Source of the DNA: Polymyxa betae
Taxonomy: Eukaryota; Endomyxa; Phytomyxea; Plasmodiophorida; Plasmodiophoridae
DNA length: 27,243 bases
Direction: 5' to 3'
Assembly: GCA_003693705.1 (NCBI GenBank)
Contig: RBZT01000719.1
Location: 1-27,243 of the forward strand
A program made the translations under genes and the position numbers. Positions 7,504 through 17,067 of this stretch are shown piece after piece; position 1 is the stretch's first letter, and each line of letters starts with the position of its first letter. A model generated the notes under the pieces. That model searched no databases and had not been told where the DNA came from. It saw only the letters and a list, made by a program, of their open reading frames with translations.

Positions 7504-9972
7504 ATGCCGTGGCTGTTGCAAAAGGTTGGCCTCTTTCCCAGTAACAATGGTGGTTCGCCGCATCCGCCATCTGGCGTTGGGTCCATGCAACCCGAGCAGT
7601 ACCAGAAGCCCGCACCGCCGTTGTCCGCTGTGGCTAGTGTTCCAGGACTTTCTCCCTGCGACAATTTAATGCCGCATGATCAAGGAGTTGAATCATGCTT
7701 CTCACTAACAACGGACCTTGTGGAATATGAGGAATGTGAAAGATGCACAGTTACGGAGCAATTGCCAGACCTGCAGCTTGAATCGAATTATCACTCTTCA
7801 GAGGAAATCAGCAACCGTCGGCTCTCAACTTTTGAACAAGGACTGCTTCCATATATACATAACATCTGTGTAAAAACTGGATTCTCACTTGCTCGAAAGG
7901 CTCATAAAATGGATCCAAAAAAAGCACGTGAGATTTTCGACAGAGAGCATGTTTTTCAGCGAGGATACTTCTACTGTGTTTCTGGAGTCAGCGGAGACAG
8001 ATGCCCATTCTGAATTCCGTTTACCTTCGACTTTTAAAGCTCCGAATATAAAATCAAGGCCAATGGACTGAGCCTAACCCATAACCATGTCTCTGCTAAA
8101 ATTGTCGATGGCATTTTATTCAAAATGAGAGATGCCGACGTTACAAGTAAGCGATGAGCAGGCGATTCATATTTAAGAAAAGTCTGAATATATAATCTAG
8201 GTGAAGAGAGGCTTGCCATTCTCGAACTATCGCCATTTACCACCACAGGAACATTGCGTCGGATCTTGCGCAATCGGTGGCCTGCTGTTGGTTTCGATCC
8301 CGAGCTGCTATATCAACCCTAAGCAAAAGCCAATCTGCAAACCTTCGGGAATGATAAGGACGCGATTAACTTATTCATGGAACAAGGGAGAAAATCTTAT
8401 CGGAATCAGGGATATTTGATGTCAGATTTGACGAATCAATGAAAATTGAAGAAGTTCTCATTCAACCAGCATCAATGCGTCATTACGCTTTGCAGTACGG
8501 CGATTTCACTATCGTGGATGGAACATTCTGTGTGTCAATGTATGAACTTACATTAGTGCTATTCATAATGTTGATGCCTTATTCAAGACGACCATAAGCG
8601 GGATCGTGCTCGCCCAGCTGAGCGCTCTAGCTCGGTTATTCGTACTGCTCGTCGGTTTTCTTTGGACAAAGAAAAATCGGTTTTCATGACAGATCAAGCA
8701 CAAGCTTTTGCAACTGCTGCAATCACTCTGCAAAAAATTCACATTCTTTGCTTGCACCATTATCGAACGTCGATGTTTCGGCACATTCCGGAATGTCGCA
8801 GGATGTTTGTACACATTTTTTGCGGATGAGCAATAAGTTGATATTCAACGTGTATCAAGACGTTGCCGCTTTCAACGATGGGTTCGTTGCAGCCAAACAG
8901 GAATTCGAACGATATCCTCCAGCTCTGAAATTTTTCCAATCGATTTGGGATCACCGGCACTGTGTTTGCGCCACGTTTACTTGTGCCTTTTTCACAGCGG
9001 GCCATGTTTCTTCTCACCGCGCTGAATCGAATAATTCTCGGATTAAGGAGGGCGGAGATCTGAAAAAGGAAATGAGATCATACAACCTTAATCAACTCCT
9101 TGATCTTTTGCTTTCCTTATTTTAGCAGCAGCAAGCGAAAGCAAAAAAGGACATCAAAGCATACATCAAGGCTGGATGCAGCTGGAGCAAAGATGTCGAT
9201 GATCTATGGAAAGAAGAATATAATTCGGCCAGCGAATACGACTGCATTTGTGTCGACGAACCGAACCGAGTTTGGAAAGCATTCCGTCATGATGGCCAAG
9301 GTTCCGTACATATCGTTTGCCTGCCCACACTTTCTGCCTACGCAGTCTTCGACTGCCAAACATTCACATCACGTTCAATTCCATGCCGAGCAATTTGCGC
9401 AATATATTCGAGAGTGGGTGACCATCTCTTCACAGCATCAACTCTACATCCGAGATGGTTGATTTCGAACCACCCAGAATTCCCATCATGCCTTTCCGAA
9501 CTGGGATTAGGGAACCCAAGTATATCATTGGAATGTTCAGCGTCCGCTTCGGCTTTGCCCGTAAAGACTTACAATTGGAATTACTGCAACAAATTCGAGT
9601 CCCAAGTACAAACCAAATGCGTTATCGCCACTTAGACGAAAAAGCCAGAGAGTTAATCTCCATTGGGAGCAACGACCAAGATTTCACATATCGTTATGTG
9701 ATGAATGCCATAACTTCTGCGATTAACGCTGCGAAAGCATTACGCGATGGAGATAGAGTCCAAGCATTTGGAGTTTCTGCACCTGCGATTTCACGAGCGA
9801 AACCGACATCAGAAAATTTGTCACGCTGTTTTCGCAAGCCGGCATAAAAAAGAGAAAGGTAGGCTCCTATCGGGTGTGCGCAGAAGCGGGTCGTACCGAT
9901 GGTCAGGGGCATCGGGACTACAGCGTCAAGTGTCCACTGTTCAAAAACACCAAGAAAAATACATCTGATTAG
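7504..9972 (+). pseudogene. MULE transposase (MULE DDE domain, SWIM zinc finger), frameshifted
   Basis: Starts just after the left repeat (ATG 7504). An N-terminal region of about 150 codons leads to a WRKY/FLYWCH-like segment: GDRCPF then YKIKANGLSLTHNH (about 7995-8088). The DDE core follows: GDFTIVDGTF (first Asp, about 8516), MTDQAQAFATAA (about 8685), FFTAGHVSSHRAES (about 8991; Glu is the third catalytic residue). A SWIM finger near 9340-9400 reads DCQTFTSRSIPCRAI with the usual His replaced by Ala, then LHPRWLIS. The gene ends with a zinc knuckle (VCAEAGRTDGQGHRDYSVKC) and TAG at 9970-9972. Many frameshifts. Confidence 0.87.
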
Positions 9973-10005
9973 ATCAATAAACGATCAACATGCAAAGGAG
10001 AATAG

Positions 10006-10084
10006 AAACTATAGAGATACCTACACGAAGATGAACCTGTAGGCTAGCGCATCTACAGGTTCGCGACACTGTGAGAGGAAGCCG
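10006..10084 (-). repeat. MULE right terminal inverted repeat (about 79 bp)
   Basis: The inverted copy of 7416-7495. It is followed by the second CTCTTTCAA at 10085-10093. Confidence 0.93.
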
Positions 10085-10098
10085 CTCTTTCAAGTATT

Positions 10099-10755
10099 AG
10101 AAACGTCCGCAAAATAGGGTATTCATAAGTTAGAGCTTCAAATGATACGTTGCGGACTTGGAGAAGTGCGCGGGAGAATTTGCGGGGAGCAGCCTTTTTA
10201 ACGTATCTTTAATCGAAAGTTAAAATGGCCTAAATAGATACGTTTGTAAGATTTTGGAAAACTACGTTAGCCGCAGCCCAAATGCGTCGTCCGTAGAAGT
10301 GATGAAATTCGGTCTCCACGATATCCAGATCGTTTTAAAGATCATAAACAGGACGAAAGATGTCAACATTGAAAACTCTTTCAAAGTGATCCCGCAGTGT
10401 GTCGTCCTCCAGACCTTGCAAATCTGAAGCTAGGGCGCATGCTTGTTTTTTGTTTTATGATTTTTTACACAAAAAGCGGTAGGGCTTGCACCAGTGCGGC
10501 GTCGTCCTCGCTGGTTCTTCATTTGAAAACCATACCGGATCAACGAGGTCATCGTTCAAGGTGGCGAGTCGTATTGCAGCCTCCAGAACCAACGACATGC
10601 GACACCAAAACCGACGGGGTCCGTAGAGCGCAACCTTGTTATCAACGTAACTTTCAACGAATGTTTTATTAGAGCGACATTACGGACGTCTTTGGCTTGA
10701 AAGTAACTTTAGAAAATCTGCGGGAAAAAGATACGTTGACTTTGCGGACGTCACT
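10099..10755. mobile_element. 657-bp non-autonomous inverted-repeat element (Harbinger-like?)
   Basis: The left end reads AGAAACGTCCGCAAA and the right end, on minus, AGTGACGTCCGCAAA, with ATT outside each (10096-10098, 10756-10758). Cutting it out restores the gypsy D reading EQSQ / YLKE, so it is a real insertion. The ATT duplication equals that of Harbinger 2, which suggests PIF/Harbinger, but TATT (4 bp) can also be read as the duplication, leaving the superfamily open. Inside, the ACGTCCG core recurs near the right end (about 10683-10689). One open stretch of about 66 codons (10224-10430) resembles nothing I know. Confidence 0.7.
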
Positions 10756-10758
10756 ATT

Positions 10759-11480
10759 GACTCTGTTCTTCAGTATATTGACGTGCTGTACAGCGAATTG
10801 GTTTCGCATTAGGCTTCAAATTTGTCATAAATGGGGTTACAGTTGCAGTTGCATCTGGCCCTAATTTCATTCGGAAGAAATCCTTTCGACGAATTAAGAG
10901 TTCTAAAAGCTTCTGCTCATAGTCAGAACTCATACCCATGCTACGCGCTTCCTTGATTTTATCTTTAAAGTAAGAATAAAGTTGTGATTGTAGATCCTGG
11001 CCTATATCCATTGACACAGACACAGTATACTCTGAGTCAGTTTGAGTGTTATCACTTTTTTGTATAAATGCTATTAAAGAGTCTAATGCATTTTGACGAT
11101 TGATTCCTATTGACATTAACATGTCGTTTCCAAGTAGAGGATCTTCATTCATATCCTGCCATATAAGACATTGCTGGTTTGGCACTAATAATCGACCCTG
11201 GTTTGGCACTAATAATTGACCCTGGTTTGGCACTAATAATTGACCCATTTTAGTTTCTAATATAATATCAATATTTGTGGCACTTCCAATAGTGGTAGAG
11301 GGACCATTAGGCATTTCGAGAGTGTCTCGATCCCTAAGTGGAATTATTGTAAATTGTGGCATTAAGCTTCGAAGTTGATCACAGCTTGCCCGATATGATG
11401 GTGGCATCTGCACCACTGTCGAGTACAGCTCGGCAGCTGAGATTTCCTTCAGCTAATATTGCTATTACAGTATCAGTCTC
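10759..11480 (-). pseudogene. gypsy D aspartic protease and RT N-terminus
   Basis: The protease active site AVLDSGADATII is readable near 11440-11400, in a different frame from the following 220-codon open stretch (11416-10754). That stretch has the protease C-terminal pattern (PLLGNDMLMSIGI) and ends with PIRCTARQYTEEQSQ, the lead-in to the reverse transcriptase. It contains an eight-residue unit, LLVPNQGQ, repeated three times. The interruption at the end is the 657-bp insertion, not decay. Most of this piece is open, so it is among the better kept parts of gypsy D. Confidence 0.78.
11175..11246 (-). repeat. In-frame 24-bp tandem repeat, three copies, in gypsy D protease region
   Basis: Three consecutive 24-bp units (plus strand TGGTTTGGCACTAATAAT[C/T]GACCC) at 11175-11198, 11199-11222 and 11223-11246, differing at one or two positions. 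The period is a multiple of three, so the frame stays open and encodes repeats of LLVPNQG. Confidence 0.9.
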
Positions 11481-11502
11481 ATAAAGAGAGCTATCTACGA
11501 TT

Positions 11503-11860
11503 CTAGCAATTTGTAATATAGAGTGAACGAATATTCAAAATATTCGTCGCTTGTTTTTCCAACTTATATTGTTCAAGAAGATTCTTCTGCTTCATTGGGG
11601 AAGGTCGCTGAGGACAGACCTTCATATGATGGCCAGATACATGACACTTTAAGCATGTAATGATGTTACGAGGTTTTTTAATCTCCGTTTGGCCACTCGG
11701 TGGGCCAGCACCAGTATAAGGTCGTTTGGACCGGTGATGGCCAAGAAACGGTTTAGGACGATCCATATCACGAAGGTAGTGTTCAAAATTCTCCACCTTC
11801 TGTAACATTTTGTCAATAAACACTGCATGATCAGCACGACCAACGGGGGTAAAACGGACG
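11503..11860 (-). pseudogene. gypsy D gag C-terminal fragment with zinc knuckle
   Basis: Gag nucleocapsid region: basic stretch HHRSKRPYTG, then the CCHC knuckle CLKCHVSGHHMKVC (about 11656-11615), which is intact. Upstream is a segment ending YLRDMDRPKPF. The frame continues into the IS630-like element above 11862, where it reads that element's end in a wrong frame; that portion is not gag. The true gag N-terminus should lie beyond 17067 if the insertion was simple, but I could not find it there. Confidence 0.72.
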
Positions 11861-12479
11861 TACCGTAGCGGACATCTTAACTCTGAAATCAGTGCCAATT
11901 TCATTTCGAAAAAGTGCGAATTTTTTAAAATTACGTGTGTATTTTTGTTATCAACTATCAATTTCCAGAATGCGAAGAGGAAGTTTTCGATGGCCTCGGT
12001 ATTTTTTGACAGCATATTCAACCTGCTTACAAGTTAATGAGCTCCCTCCGGAATCTGTTGCATCCATATAACGAAAGGACTTCCTGGGGAATTTCCTAAT
12101 CTTGCTTATTGAAACGCTGCCCAACGCTTTGGAACTTGCAGAACAAGGACACCGAAGTTAGAGGTACAATTTGCTCGACTCCAAGCCTTTGCAGCTCCTC
12201 AGAACATTTCGATATAATTAAACTCGCAATGATACTTAGGATAAAAGTCAGTATCAAGGCCAGCTTGCATGACAGTTTCTTCTAGCCACTCCTTCTGTTC
12301 AGCAAAATCTGGTTGTTTTGAAAGAAGAATTCTAGCTTCCTTCAGATCTAAAGAAGAATCCCACAAGTGTCTTTCTTGTAGAACTTGCCTAAGCCCTTTT
12401 GAGGTGCACCCATCTTTTAAAAGCATTTTCTGCTGCACACGGCAACCATCCGCATCCAGATACCATCCGGCTCGCATGA

Positions 12480-12787
12480 TGTCATGAACCGTTCTCCATC
12501 TTTCGCAGCTGCATATCCCTATTCAGTGACTAGGTGAATAAAGTTCTGTGTTGCAGTCGTCGAACTGAGAGTAGCTCAGTTCGATCAACAAAAGTTTTGG
12601 ACCTAAACGTCGCTTACCTCTGCTCGTAGCTCTGTCTCTTTCCTATTGATCCTTCGTTCCAGCTGATTTGTCATCATCGTCCCTTAGATTGTTCAGACCC
12701 TATTCTTTATTCGTTCCAGCTGATTTGTCATCATCGTCCCATACATTCTTCAGGCCCTATTCTTTATTACAGTCTAGGTTCTTAACA
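12480..12787. mobile_element. Solo LTR, 308 bp, with 5-bp target duplication
   Basis: Begins TGTCATGAACC and ends, read on minus, TGTTAAGAACC: TG...CA ends in an imperfect 11-bp inversion. CATGA flanks both sides (12475-12479, 12788-12792), the usual 5-bp LTR duplication. Excising it restores the transposase reading NQRVMRAGWY, so the borders are firm. There is no internal retrotransposon sequence, so it is a recombination product. It holds a 57-bp tandem duplication with two AATAAA-type signals on minus. It does not resemble the copia LTR at 3076-3300. Confidence 0.88.
12654..12767. repeat. 57-bp tandem duplication within the solo LTR
   Basis: Units 12654-12710 and 12711-12767 start TCGTTCCAGCTGATTTGTC and end CTATTCTTTAT. 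They differ in a short central stretch (TTAGATTGTTCAGA versus ATACATTCTTCAGG). Confidence 0.92.
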
Positions 12788-13078
12788 CATGACTCGCTGG
12801 TTTACCCCTCCGTTAGCCAGATTCATTCTGTTCACGTTTAACGCATCCGGAGCTTTGGCATGGTGATTCTGGCTATTATCAAACATGAAAAGCCCATCGC
12901 AATCCGGATGCAGCAGTTTAAAAATGGGCTTGGCCTTTTCCTTAACCTGAGCAATCAAGTCGCTTTTTCCAGTATCCCTCAGAGTTGGCACCAGGCTTAA
13001 GACCCACGGTGGAGTCAGCAGGAACATCTGGATGTTGGTTTTGCAAATCACCGCTCAAACGTAAAATGCCATGACATT

Positions 13079-13140
13079 AGAGAGTTCTCGGAACTCTGAT
13101 TTGGAGGGATTCAGATTGAGATAGCACCCCGTTAGAGTTC
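13079..13140 (+). repeat. Harbinger 2 left terminal inverted repeat
   Basis: Inverted partner of 15367-15428. The matched block includes GATAGCACCCCGTTAGAGTT, identical at both ends. Confidence 0.92.
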
Positions 13141-13196
13141 CGTGTGACTAGATGCTTTATTGAGATTCAAATAAACGTTTCGGCAACCCTCTCACA

Positions 13197-13251
13197 TTCA
13201 GATTCAGATTCAGTTCAGATTTTCGGAATCGTTTTATAGATTCAGATTCAG
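13197..13251 (+). repeat. Subterminal GATTCA hexamer repeats in Harbinger 2
   Basis: ATTCAGATTCAGATTCAG at 13197-13214 and AGATTCAGATTCAGG at 13237-13251. The same GATTCAGATT motif occurs inside both terminal repeats and near 15290. Repeated subterminal motifs often bind the Myb-like partner or the transposase; that role is inferred. Confidence 0.7.
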
Positions 13252-13282
13252 GAAGAAAAAGATATGCGGCACCCATATAATT

Positions 13283-14395
13283 ATGATCACAATGCCGAGG
13301 CTAAGCGACGATCAAGCAATAGAGCTTCTCATGAACATTTTCTTCGGGCTCGACCAGGATGTGGACGCATTTCTTGCAGTTATGACTGCATTGCTGGAAA
13401 ATAACTTGTTCCGACTTCGCATCCTACACGACTTGCTCTGGATCGCTGTCAAAAGTGTGATTATGAATTGGAGGATACCACTGCATTGATTCGTTTCCGA
13501 TTTACCATTCCTCAGTTTACATTACTGGCAGAGCTATTTATGTTGCGAAACGACTGCGTGTGATAAAATTTGTCATATTGAGGCGCTTGCTTTGGTCTGC
13601 CGACGTTTAGCTGAGACATTACGGCTCTGGACACTTATGAATGAGTTTGGACGCTCTGTTTCTGCAATCTCAAGGATTATGTCTCCTACAGTTTTCTTGA
13701 TCAATATCCAATACAAGGATTCTATTTCAACGAAACGTTATTCAAGGAACGTTTGAACACTAACTAGCGTGATTGCTGCAAAAGGAAGCCCGTTAGATTG
13801 TGTTTGGGCTTTCATCGATGGTACGCGCCAGAATATCTGTAGACCAAGCCCAAGAAGCTCTGGTGCTTTGCCAAATGAATACCTTCAGCGATCCGTCTAT
13901 AATGGCCACCCTCGGAAGCACTGTCTAAACTATCAGGGTATCACGACTCCTGACGGTTTATTTGCCAGCATCTTCGGGCCAATTGAAGGTCGACGTCACG
14001 ACACCACCACACCCATGAGCGCAATCGTTGATCGACTTAGATTAAGCCAGAATTTCACTGGGAAACTGATCTACGGGGACCCTGCAAACGGATGTTCAGA
14101 CAAAATATGCTCGCCGGTCCCCAGTGCAGTTGCGCGATTGCGGCAAGAGGAGTGTAATTCTTCTATGAGCTCCGTAAGAGAGTCTGTGGAATGGTCATTT
14201 GGCCGTCTAAAAACATTGTGGCCGACTCTGGCCTATGATAAGAAGCAAAAGGTGAGGGAATCTGCAATAGGAAGAATGTTCCTGGTTGGTTGCTTGCTAA
14301 CTAATTGCCATTGCGGCTTTCAATGGAAATCAAATTTCCGACCTCCAAGTATTCATAACTACCTAAACGCTAACAGAATGCTAGAGTCTTTATAA
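13283..14395 (+). pseudogene. HARBI1-like DDE_Tnp_4 transposase (Harbinger 2)
   Basis: The N-terminal helices are in pieces (IRFRFTIPQFTLLAEL near 13490-13540; ALALVCRRLAET and FGRSVSAISRIM near 13585-13680) with shifts and TGA/TAG codons near 13560 and 13760. From 13769 a 208-codon open stretch carries the whole catalytic domain: WAFIDGTRQNICRP (first Asp, about 13820), YNGHPRKHCLNYQ, GRRHDTTT, LIYGDPANG (second Asp, about 14080) and ESVEWSFGRLKTLWPT (Glu, about 14190). All three catalytic residues remain. It ends in TAA at 14393-14395, directly before the partner gene's end. Confidence 0.88.
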
Positions 14396-14403
14396 AACAG
14401 GAT

Positions 14404-15236
14404 TTAAATCTTATCTATAACCTTATTTAAAACCTCACCTATCTTAAACATATACTCGTACATCCGCGCATCCATTGAGGCCCTGCGGCGGGATTCCTCT
14501 TCACGACGTTCGGCTTGTTGCTTTTCAAAATCTAAGCGTTCCTTCTCCAGTTTCAGCTTCTCTTCGTTCAAAGTGCTGTTAGAAGAGACGGTGTTTTGCA
14601 TAGCACTCATGAGCGCATCAAATTTGTCGCGCTTTGAAACTTTGAGCCTCTTGTTCGCAAGTTTTCCAGAACTTCTACGGGCGCGTTTGACCCGCCCGGG
14701 ACTGAGTCGGAATCGCTGTCGTCGTCATCGTCGCTAGAAATCGGGCCTTCAATGGCTAAGCGACGAATTATCTCCCCTGATTTTTCAATCCCATTCGCTT
14801 TGGCATGCTCAGCATCTTTTGTGGTTCAAATGCTGAGGTTCCAATCGTCCATCCTTGATATGATATCAGTCAATAACTGTTGGCGTTCGTCGAATTCCTC
14901 AGAAGCTCCCGATTTTCTCATTGAATCGAGCTCGTTGGATTCGAAAGCCTTCATCAGCAATTCGAATCTGGTTTTCAAAGCCGGGGCTTTCTTGTTCTTT
15001 ATAAAGACAAAATTGTTTGCCAACGCTGCAGTAATAGTGTGCCAGGTAGACATGGTTTTTCCATTAGATGCCTCCCATGGCTTAAATGAATTCACTTCTC
15101 GCAATAGCATGATATCGTCGCAGCATGCAAATTTCTGCCTGCCGCTGTATGGCGATACACCACAGTTGTTGAAGAATCCAACGCTAATTCCTGGGGTAGC
15201 AGATCTGCCCGATTCGATAGGAAACGAAGCATCCAT
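14404..15236 (-). pseudogene. Myb/SANT-like partner protein of Harbinger 2
   Basis: The N-terminal 136 codons read KFACCDDIMLLREVNSFKP, NGKTMSTWHTITAAL, LKTRFELLMKAFESNELDS and KSGASEEFDERQQLLTDI, the tri-helical domain frequent next to Harbinger transposases in oomycetes. An in-frame TGA at 14826-14828 is followed in the same frame by an Asp/Ser-rich acidic stretch. After a frameshift near 14640 comes a charged coiled coil, EEKLKLEKERLDFEKQQAER, to the stop at 14404. The predicted ancestral length is about 277 residues. Its likely role, binding element ends and helping the transposase, is inferred from the Ping/Harbinger systems. Confidence 0.78.
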
Positions 15237-15366
15237 TGAAACAGATTTGTATTATAAGACTGATATGAATCTCAAAAACCAGTTGAGATTCAGCCGCTCT
15301 ATCTTGTGAAACGTAACAGTGCCTGCAGGTTTTGAGATAGAAATTCACCACGAACAGCATGTCACA

Positions 15367-15428
15367 GAACTCTAACGGGGTGCTATCTGAATCTGAATCC
15401 CTCGAAATTAGCGTTCCGAAAACTCTCT
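15367..15428 (-). repeat. Harbinger 2 right terminal inverted repeat
   Basis: Inverted partner of 13079-13140; its outer 18 bp are duplicated again at 15475-15492 by the 64-bp tandem duplication. Confidence 0.92.
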
Positions 15429-15538
15429 ATTCACACAAAAATGCAGAAACCATGACGCTGCGTCCATAACCTTTGCGTTCCGAAAACTCTCTATTCACAC
15501 AAAAATGCAGAAACCATGACGCTGCGTCCATAACCTTT
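15411..15538 (+). repeat. Perfect 64-bp tandem duplication across element/target junction
   Basis: Units 15411-15474 and 15475-15538 are identical. Each holds 18 bp of the Harbinger 2 end plus 46 bp of flanking transposase sequence, so the duplication arose after the insertion. Identity in otherwise decayed DNA means it is recent or an assembly artefact. Confidence 0.95.
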
Positions 15539-16688
15539 TGCCCGAATCTTCATATTGTCTTCATCCAGCCAACAGGTCCAGCCAACAGTATTTCCTGCCG
15601 TCGTTGCATCCGAAACAAGACTCGCCATGTGTAACATGAATCAAAGGTCGCACACCGGGCTCTATCTCTGGGAAAAATCTTTGTCTCCATGAAATCACCA
15701 ACGTATTGGGTCATCCGTTTTTCGTACGCAGATATTCCTTCAAGGAACGCATGTCGGTATCTGACGACATCGTCGCGTTCATGACCGTCATTATAGCCCT
15801 TTCCTGAACTCCCCAAATCTCAAACCTAAAATATTGAGCCATCGCTGGCCGGTTCTTGAGGAAATGTTGATAGAAGTTTCAAAGCCAAGTTTGAGATGAA
15901 GATTCTCGCTGACCCACAACGCCAACTTCGAACTTGTTAGAGAAACATCAGGCTCATTTCGTATGAAGTTTCGAAGAGCTAGTTGCACATCTTCATCGGG
16001 AACCAAAGACTTCTTTTTGACAAACTTACCTTGGTTGTGCACTGGAAACACTCCATTTTGTACAAAATACTGCGCCCAGAATCTGATCAGTCGCCCGGAA
16101 TGAACCACATTTCGGTCTGGCAGCAGCATGGCCGCGATTTTTTCAGACGATTCGACTTTGGGATGGCTCTGTAACAACGATTGCAAATAATGCGTGACTG
16201 CCAGCTTCCGGACAAAATCCCATTTCGTAGTGTTCCGGTTTTGTCTTTCAACAATGCCGTTTGGTGTGAGTTTGCTGTCTGCGTTCAGTTTCTCAATACA
16301 ACGACCGTAAGTCTCAATGGAGGAGCTGGATCCGGTTTATCGCTGGCAGTATCTTTAGGGAAATATTTCCAGATTTTGGATCATCTTTGACAGAGTTATG
16401 CCGTCGCCTTTTATCGTTTTCTCTTCAAAAGACAGTTCGACTGCTCCCTGTATAAGCGGAGCGTAACGACGATCCAGCGCCTTTTCAAACTAATATGGGT
16501 TGAATGGATGAGGTCGGAATTTCACGGTCCAACAAATCATCCCCCAGAATGACAATATTACCGTCGCTTTCTGACTCCGAAACCTCTTCGGCCGCGCCAG
16601 CAAGCCCAGTGCGACGAGAATGTGCACGTCCTGAAGCAGCAGCTGCAAGCCTGCGACCGAGGACCGTCTTCTTACGAGTTCGGGCCAT

Positions 16689-17067
16689 TGCAACAACTGC
16701 CGAAGAACTCCGCACGCCCACGGAAGAAGTGGCTGCGACCGTACCCAGTTCACAATACTATAGCAACAAAATATGCGTACGCAAAATACAATTTTTGACT
16801 GTACAAGGAAAAGTGCGTAGAAATTCCATGCGCACTTTATGCTTTTTGTGTCTTTTTCCCATACAAGTGACCAATTCTCAGTTCTCCTTATAACTTCCAA
16901 GTGTTATAACTGCGCAAGGATCCTCAAAATCGAGACGACAAAATGTTTGTCTCGATGAGATCTGCGTTTTGTCATCTTGTTTGGGAGCCCTCGGTCACGG
17001 CACCGACCCACATAATCTTTGGGCTCCTGGCCCTATCAAAAATACAGAGTTAAGAGGTCCGCTACGG
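16689..17067. other. Non-coding 5' region of the IS630-like element
   Basis: Between the transposase start and the terminal repeat I see no coding sequence. It holds a short palindrome (TCGAGAC at 16930, GTCTCGA at 16949) and another hairpin around 16811-16845 (AAGTGCGTAGAAA...TGCGCACTTT). Confidence 0.5.

Larger units (their letters stand above)
7416..10084. mobile_element. Complete Mutator-like element (MULE), 2669 bp
   Basis: Long terminal inverted repeats (7416-7495 and 10006-10084) match over about 80 bp with few changes, and a perfect 9-bp duplication CTCTTTCAA flanks both sides. The single gene, a plus-strand MULE transposase, fills the interior. The element sits in the gypsy D reverse transcriptase between QSQYLKE and FTDSFVQ. 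All hallmarks of the superfamily are present, so type and borders are secure. The transposase is broken by several shifts, so the copy could move only if helped in trans. Confidence 0.95.
3301..11862 (-). mobile_element. Ty3/gypsy retrotransposon 'gypsy D', split by nested insertions
   Basis: Read on minus, the domain order is gag zinc knuckle (11503-11860), aspartic protease (about 11420-11150), reverse transcriptase (10759 down to about 4900, in pieces), RNase H (4494-4170) and integrase (about 4080-3301). Four insertions are placed by gene continuity and target duplications: copia at 3300, pogo 5027-6997, MULE 7416-10084 and a 657-bp element at 10099-10755. Without the three internal insertions, about 3.3 kb of gypsy D sequence remains. 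The integrase end is left of the window; the gag start is lost at the IS630-like element. The family resembles gypsy elements common in oomycetes. Confidence 0.85.
13079..15428. mobile_element. Complete PIF/Harbinger element 2, 2350 bp
   Basis: Terminal inverted repeats of about 62 bp (13079-13140 and 15367-15428) match with about five changes; they start AGAGAGTTCTCGGAAC. ATT flanks both sides (13076-13078, 15429-15431). Excision restores the IS630-like transposase reading FLCE / CHGIL. Inside are the two genes of an autonomous PIF/Harbinger element, converging: transposase on plus and Myb/SANT-like gene on minus, only 8 bp apart at their ends. Both are damaged. It belongs to a HARBI1-like group distinct from Harbinger 1. 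Confidence 0.93.
11951..16688 (-). pseudogene. IS630/Tc1-like transposase gene, interrupted twice and frameshifted
   Basis: Starts MARTRKKTVLGRR (16688), then an acidic linker and a helix-turn-helix-like region (GRCIEKLNADSKLTPNGIVE, about 16300). Near 15800 is NDGHERDDVVRYRHAFLE, a signature of a large DDE family in fungi and other microbes. The first Asp should fall at VTHGESCF (about 15640; Gly in its place). Harbinger 2 interrupts after MVSAFLCE. Then GLFMFDNSQNHHAKAPDAL (second Asp, about 12880), the solo LTR, MRAGWYLDADGC, LLSKQPDFAEQKEWLEE and YPKYHCEFNYIEMF (catalytic Glu, about 12205). The C-terminus reads FRYMDA then YAVKKYRGHR, with the stop at 11951-11953. Confidence 0.8.
11863..17067. 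mobile_element. IS630/Tc1-like DDE transposon with two nested insertions
   Basis: Candidate ends: CCGTAGCGGACATCTTAACTC on plus from 11863, and its inverted match from 17067 differing at one position, over 23 bp. TA lies outside on the left (11861-11862) and TG on the right (17068-17069), which would be TA with one transition. The transposase gene on minus fills the interior from 16688 to 11951. Without the solo LTR and Harbinger 2 the element is about 2.55 kb. Ends are probable, not proven, because the right flank cannot be matched to gypsy D gag. Confidence 0.62.

Noticed and set aside
11951-12021. N-terminus of gypsy D gag at 12021
   Set aside because: Another frame of the same bases encodes the C-terminus of the IS630-like transposase (YAVKKYRGHR), which fits family and order better.
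14752-15309. Plus-strand 185-codon open frame
   Set aside because: Antisense of the Harbinger 2 Myb/SANT-like gene, which has clear domain motifs.
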